From: Streptomyces sp. NBC_00523
GTDB taxonomy: Bacteria > Actinomycetota > Actinomycetes > Streptomycetales > Streptomycetaceae
Direction of reading: 5' to 3'
DNA length: 64,000 bases
Assembly: GCF_036346615.1 (NCBI RefSeq)
Contig: NZ_CP107836.1
Span: forward strand, 2,542,001 to 2,606,000
Part shown: positions 63,170 through 64,000 of the stretch, in pieces
How positions within the stretch are numbered: the stretch's first letter is position 1
Layout: each line of letters starts with the position of its first letter
Notes under the pieces: model-generated
Seen by the model: only the letters and a program-made list of their open reading frames with translations
Told to the model about the DNA's origin: nothing
Databases searched by the model: none
Made by a program: the position numbers and the translations under genes

Positions 63170-64000
63170 CGGCCGTATTCGACCCGGGCGCGGCGGCGGG
63201 CCTGGCCACCGCGAAGATCCTGGACGACACGCTGAACGGCACGGCCCGGGGCGTCGTCGTGGACTCCCCGCCGGGGGCCGGCAAGTCGACGCTGGTGGTG
63301 CGCGCGGCGCTGGAGCTGGCCGCGGCGGGCCGCCCGCTGATGGTGGTCGCCCAGACGAACGCGCAGGTGGACGATCTGGTGGTGCGGCTCGCGGAGAAGG
63401 ACCCCGGGCTCCCGGTGGGCCGGCTGCACAGCAGCGACTCCGATCCGTACGACAAGGTGCTCGACGGCCTGGAGAACGTACGCAAGTCGGCGAAGGCGGC
63501 GGATCTGGCCGGGCTCGACGTGGTCATCTCGACGGCCGCGAAGTGGGCCCATGTGAAGAACGTGGAGCCGTGGGGGCACGCGATCGTGGACGAGGCGTAC
63601 CAGATGCGCTCGGACGCGCTGCTCGCCGTGGCCGGGCTCTTCGAGCGGGCGCTGTTCGTGGGCGATCCGGGCCAGCTGGACCCGTTCTCGATCGTGGGCG
63701 CGGACCAGTGGGCGGGGCTGAGCTACGACCCCTCGGCCAGTGCGGTGAGCACCCTGCTCGCGCACAATCCGGAGCTGCCGCAGCACCGGCTGCCGGTCTC
63801 CTGGCGGCTCCCGGCGTCGGCCGCGCCCCTGGTGTCGGACGCGTTCTACCCGTACACCCCGTTCCGCAGCGGCACCGACCACGGCGACCGGCGGCTGTCC
63901 TTCGGGGTGGCGTCGGACGGGTCGGCGGCGGACCGGGTGCTGGACGAGGCGGCGGAGTCCGGCTGGGGGCTCCTCGAACTCCCGGCCCGGCACACCCCGC
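63166..64000 (+). CDS. SF1 (UPF1/DNA2-like) helicase, 3' end beyond window
   Basis: From the GTG at 63166, overlapping the previous stop, the frame runs to the window end (278 residues, no stop). Walker A is SPPGAGKSTLVVR, motif Ia VVAQTNAQVDDLV, Walker B AIVDEAYQM and motif III FVGDPGQLDPF, all in UPF1/DNA2-type order. The nucleotide-binding core is complete and the second RecA domain has just begun. It forms a coupled operon with the RecB/Cas4-like nuclease and the 545-residue protein. Confidence 0.9.
   Translation, partial: MTAVFDPGAAAGLATAKILDDTLNGTARGVVVDSPPGAGKSTLVVRAALELAAAGRPLMVVAQTNAQVDDLVVRLAEKDPGLPVGRLHSSDSDPYDKVLDGLENVRKSAKAADLAGLDVVISTAAKWAHVKNVEPWGHAIVDEAYQMRSDALLAVAGLFERALFVGDPGQLDPFSIVGADQWAGLSYDPSASAVSTLLAHNPELPQHRLPVSWRLPASAAPLVSDAFYPYTPFRSGTDHGDRRLSFGVASDGSAADRVLDEAAESGWGLLELPARHTP

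Noticed and set aside
1..64000. CRISPR arrays, transposons or a replication origin
   Set aside because: I saw no regularly spaced repeats, transposase or integrase motifs, or DnaA-box clusters.

Overview
This window is high-GC actinobacterial DNA and almost certainly comes from a Streptomyces chromosome. The evidence is strong third-position GC in every gene, GTG starts, GTGA/ATGA stop-start overlaps, AdpA carrying a TTA codon, GGGAGCGCTCCC CebR operators, a DmdR-type iron box and a type VII (ESX) secretion locus of the streptomycete kind. Much of the backbone follows the gene order I remember for S. coelicolor around SCO2770-SCO2810 (agmatinase, leucine catabolism, desE, hexosaminidase, glmS2, adpA, ornA, ceb genes). 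That comparison is from memory, not a search.

Layout. 1-5.4 kb (minus): a truncated Ser/Thr kinase, a secreted serine hydrolase of the class A beta-lactamase fold, and a TPP enzyme plus agmatinase operon. 5.5-18.4 kb: a compact type VII secretion island (small membrane protein, EccD, MinD-like ATPase, three-ATPase EccC, two WXG100-like proteins, a DUF6507-like protein) leading into an 895-aa polymorphic toxin with a nuclease-like C-terminus, an Imm49 immunity gene and a second, convergent Imm49 gene. 18.5-29.1 kb: acyl-CoA metabolism with an acyl-CoA dehydrogenase, TesB thioesterase, CDF transporter, phosphatase-like gene, TetR regulator and the leucine catabolic operon (methylcrotonyl-CoA carboxylase beta and alpha, HMG-CoA lyase, acyl-CoA dehydrogenase). 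Two matching TetR-type operators lie in the divergent promoter.

29.1-33.2 kb: a DUF4157-ADP-ribosyltransferase toxin with a TTA codon, then the siderophore-binding lipoprotein DesE behind an iron box. The desferrioxamine biosynthesis genes expected next are absent and GH20 hexosaminidase follows directly. 33.2-41.5 kb: hexosaminidase, a small conserved gene, glmS, a universal stress protein, adpA (TTA codon), oligoribonuclease, tRNA-His and a broken DUF397 gene. 41.6-48.1 kb: the cellobiose regulon cebR-bglC-cebG-cebF-cebE (all minus) with three CebR operators and two intercistronic hairpins.

48.4-58.6 kb: a FadR-type GntR regulator divergent from a leucine-attenuated leuA (leader peptide [15 protein letters not shown]), a CBM2-GH18 chitinase, a two-component system, a membrane-anchored protein, a spermidine-synthase-like protein, a small hypothetical protein and a helix-turn-helix/TPR-type regulator. 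58.7-64 kb: a histidine phosphatase, a PAP2 phosphatase and an overlapping three-gene module (Fe-S RecB/Cas4-like nuclease, a 545-aa protein of unknown fold, and an SF1 helicase truncated by the window end).

The strongest candidates for undescribed biology are the nuclease/unknown/helicase module at the right edge, the DUF4157-ART toxin under probable bldA control, and the compact ESX locus with its nuclease toxin and two Imm49 genes. No CRISPR array, transposase, integrase or replication origin was seen.
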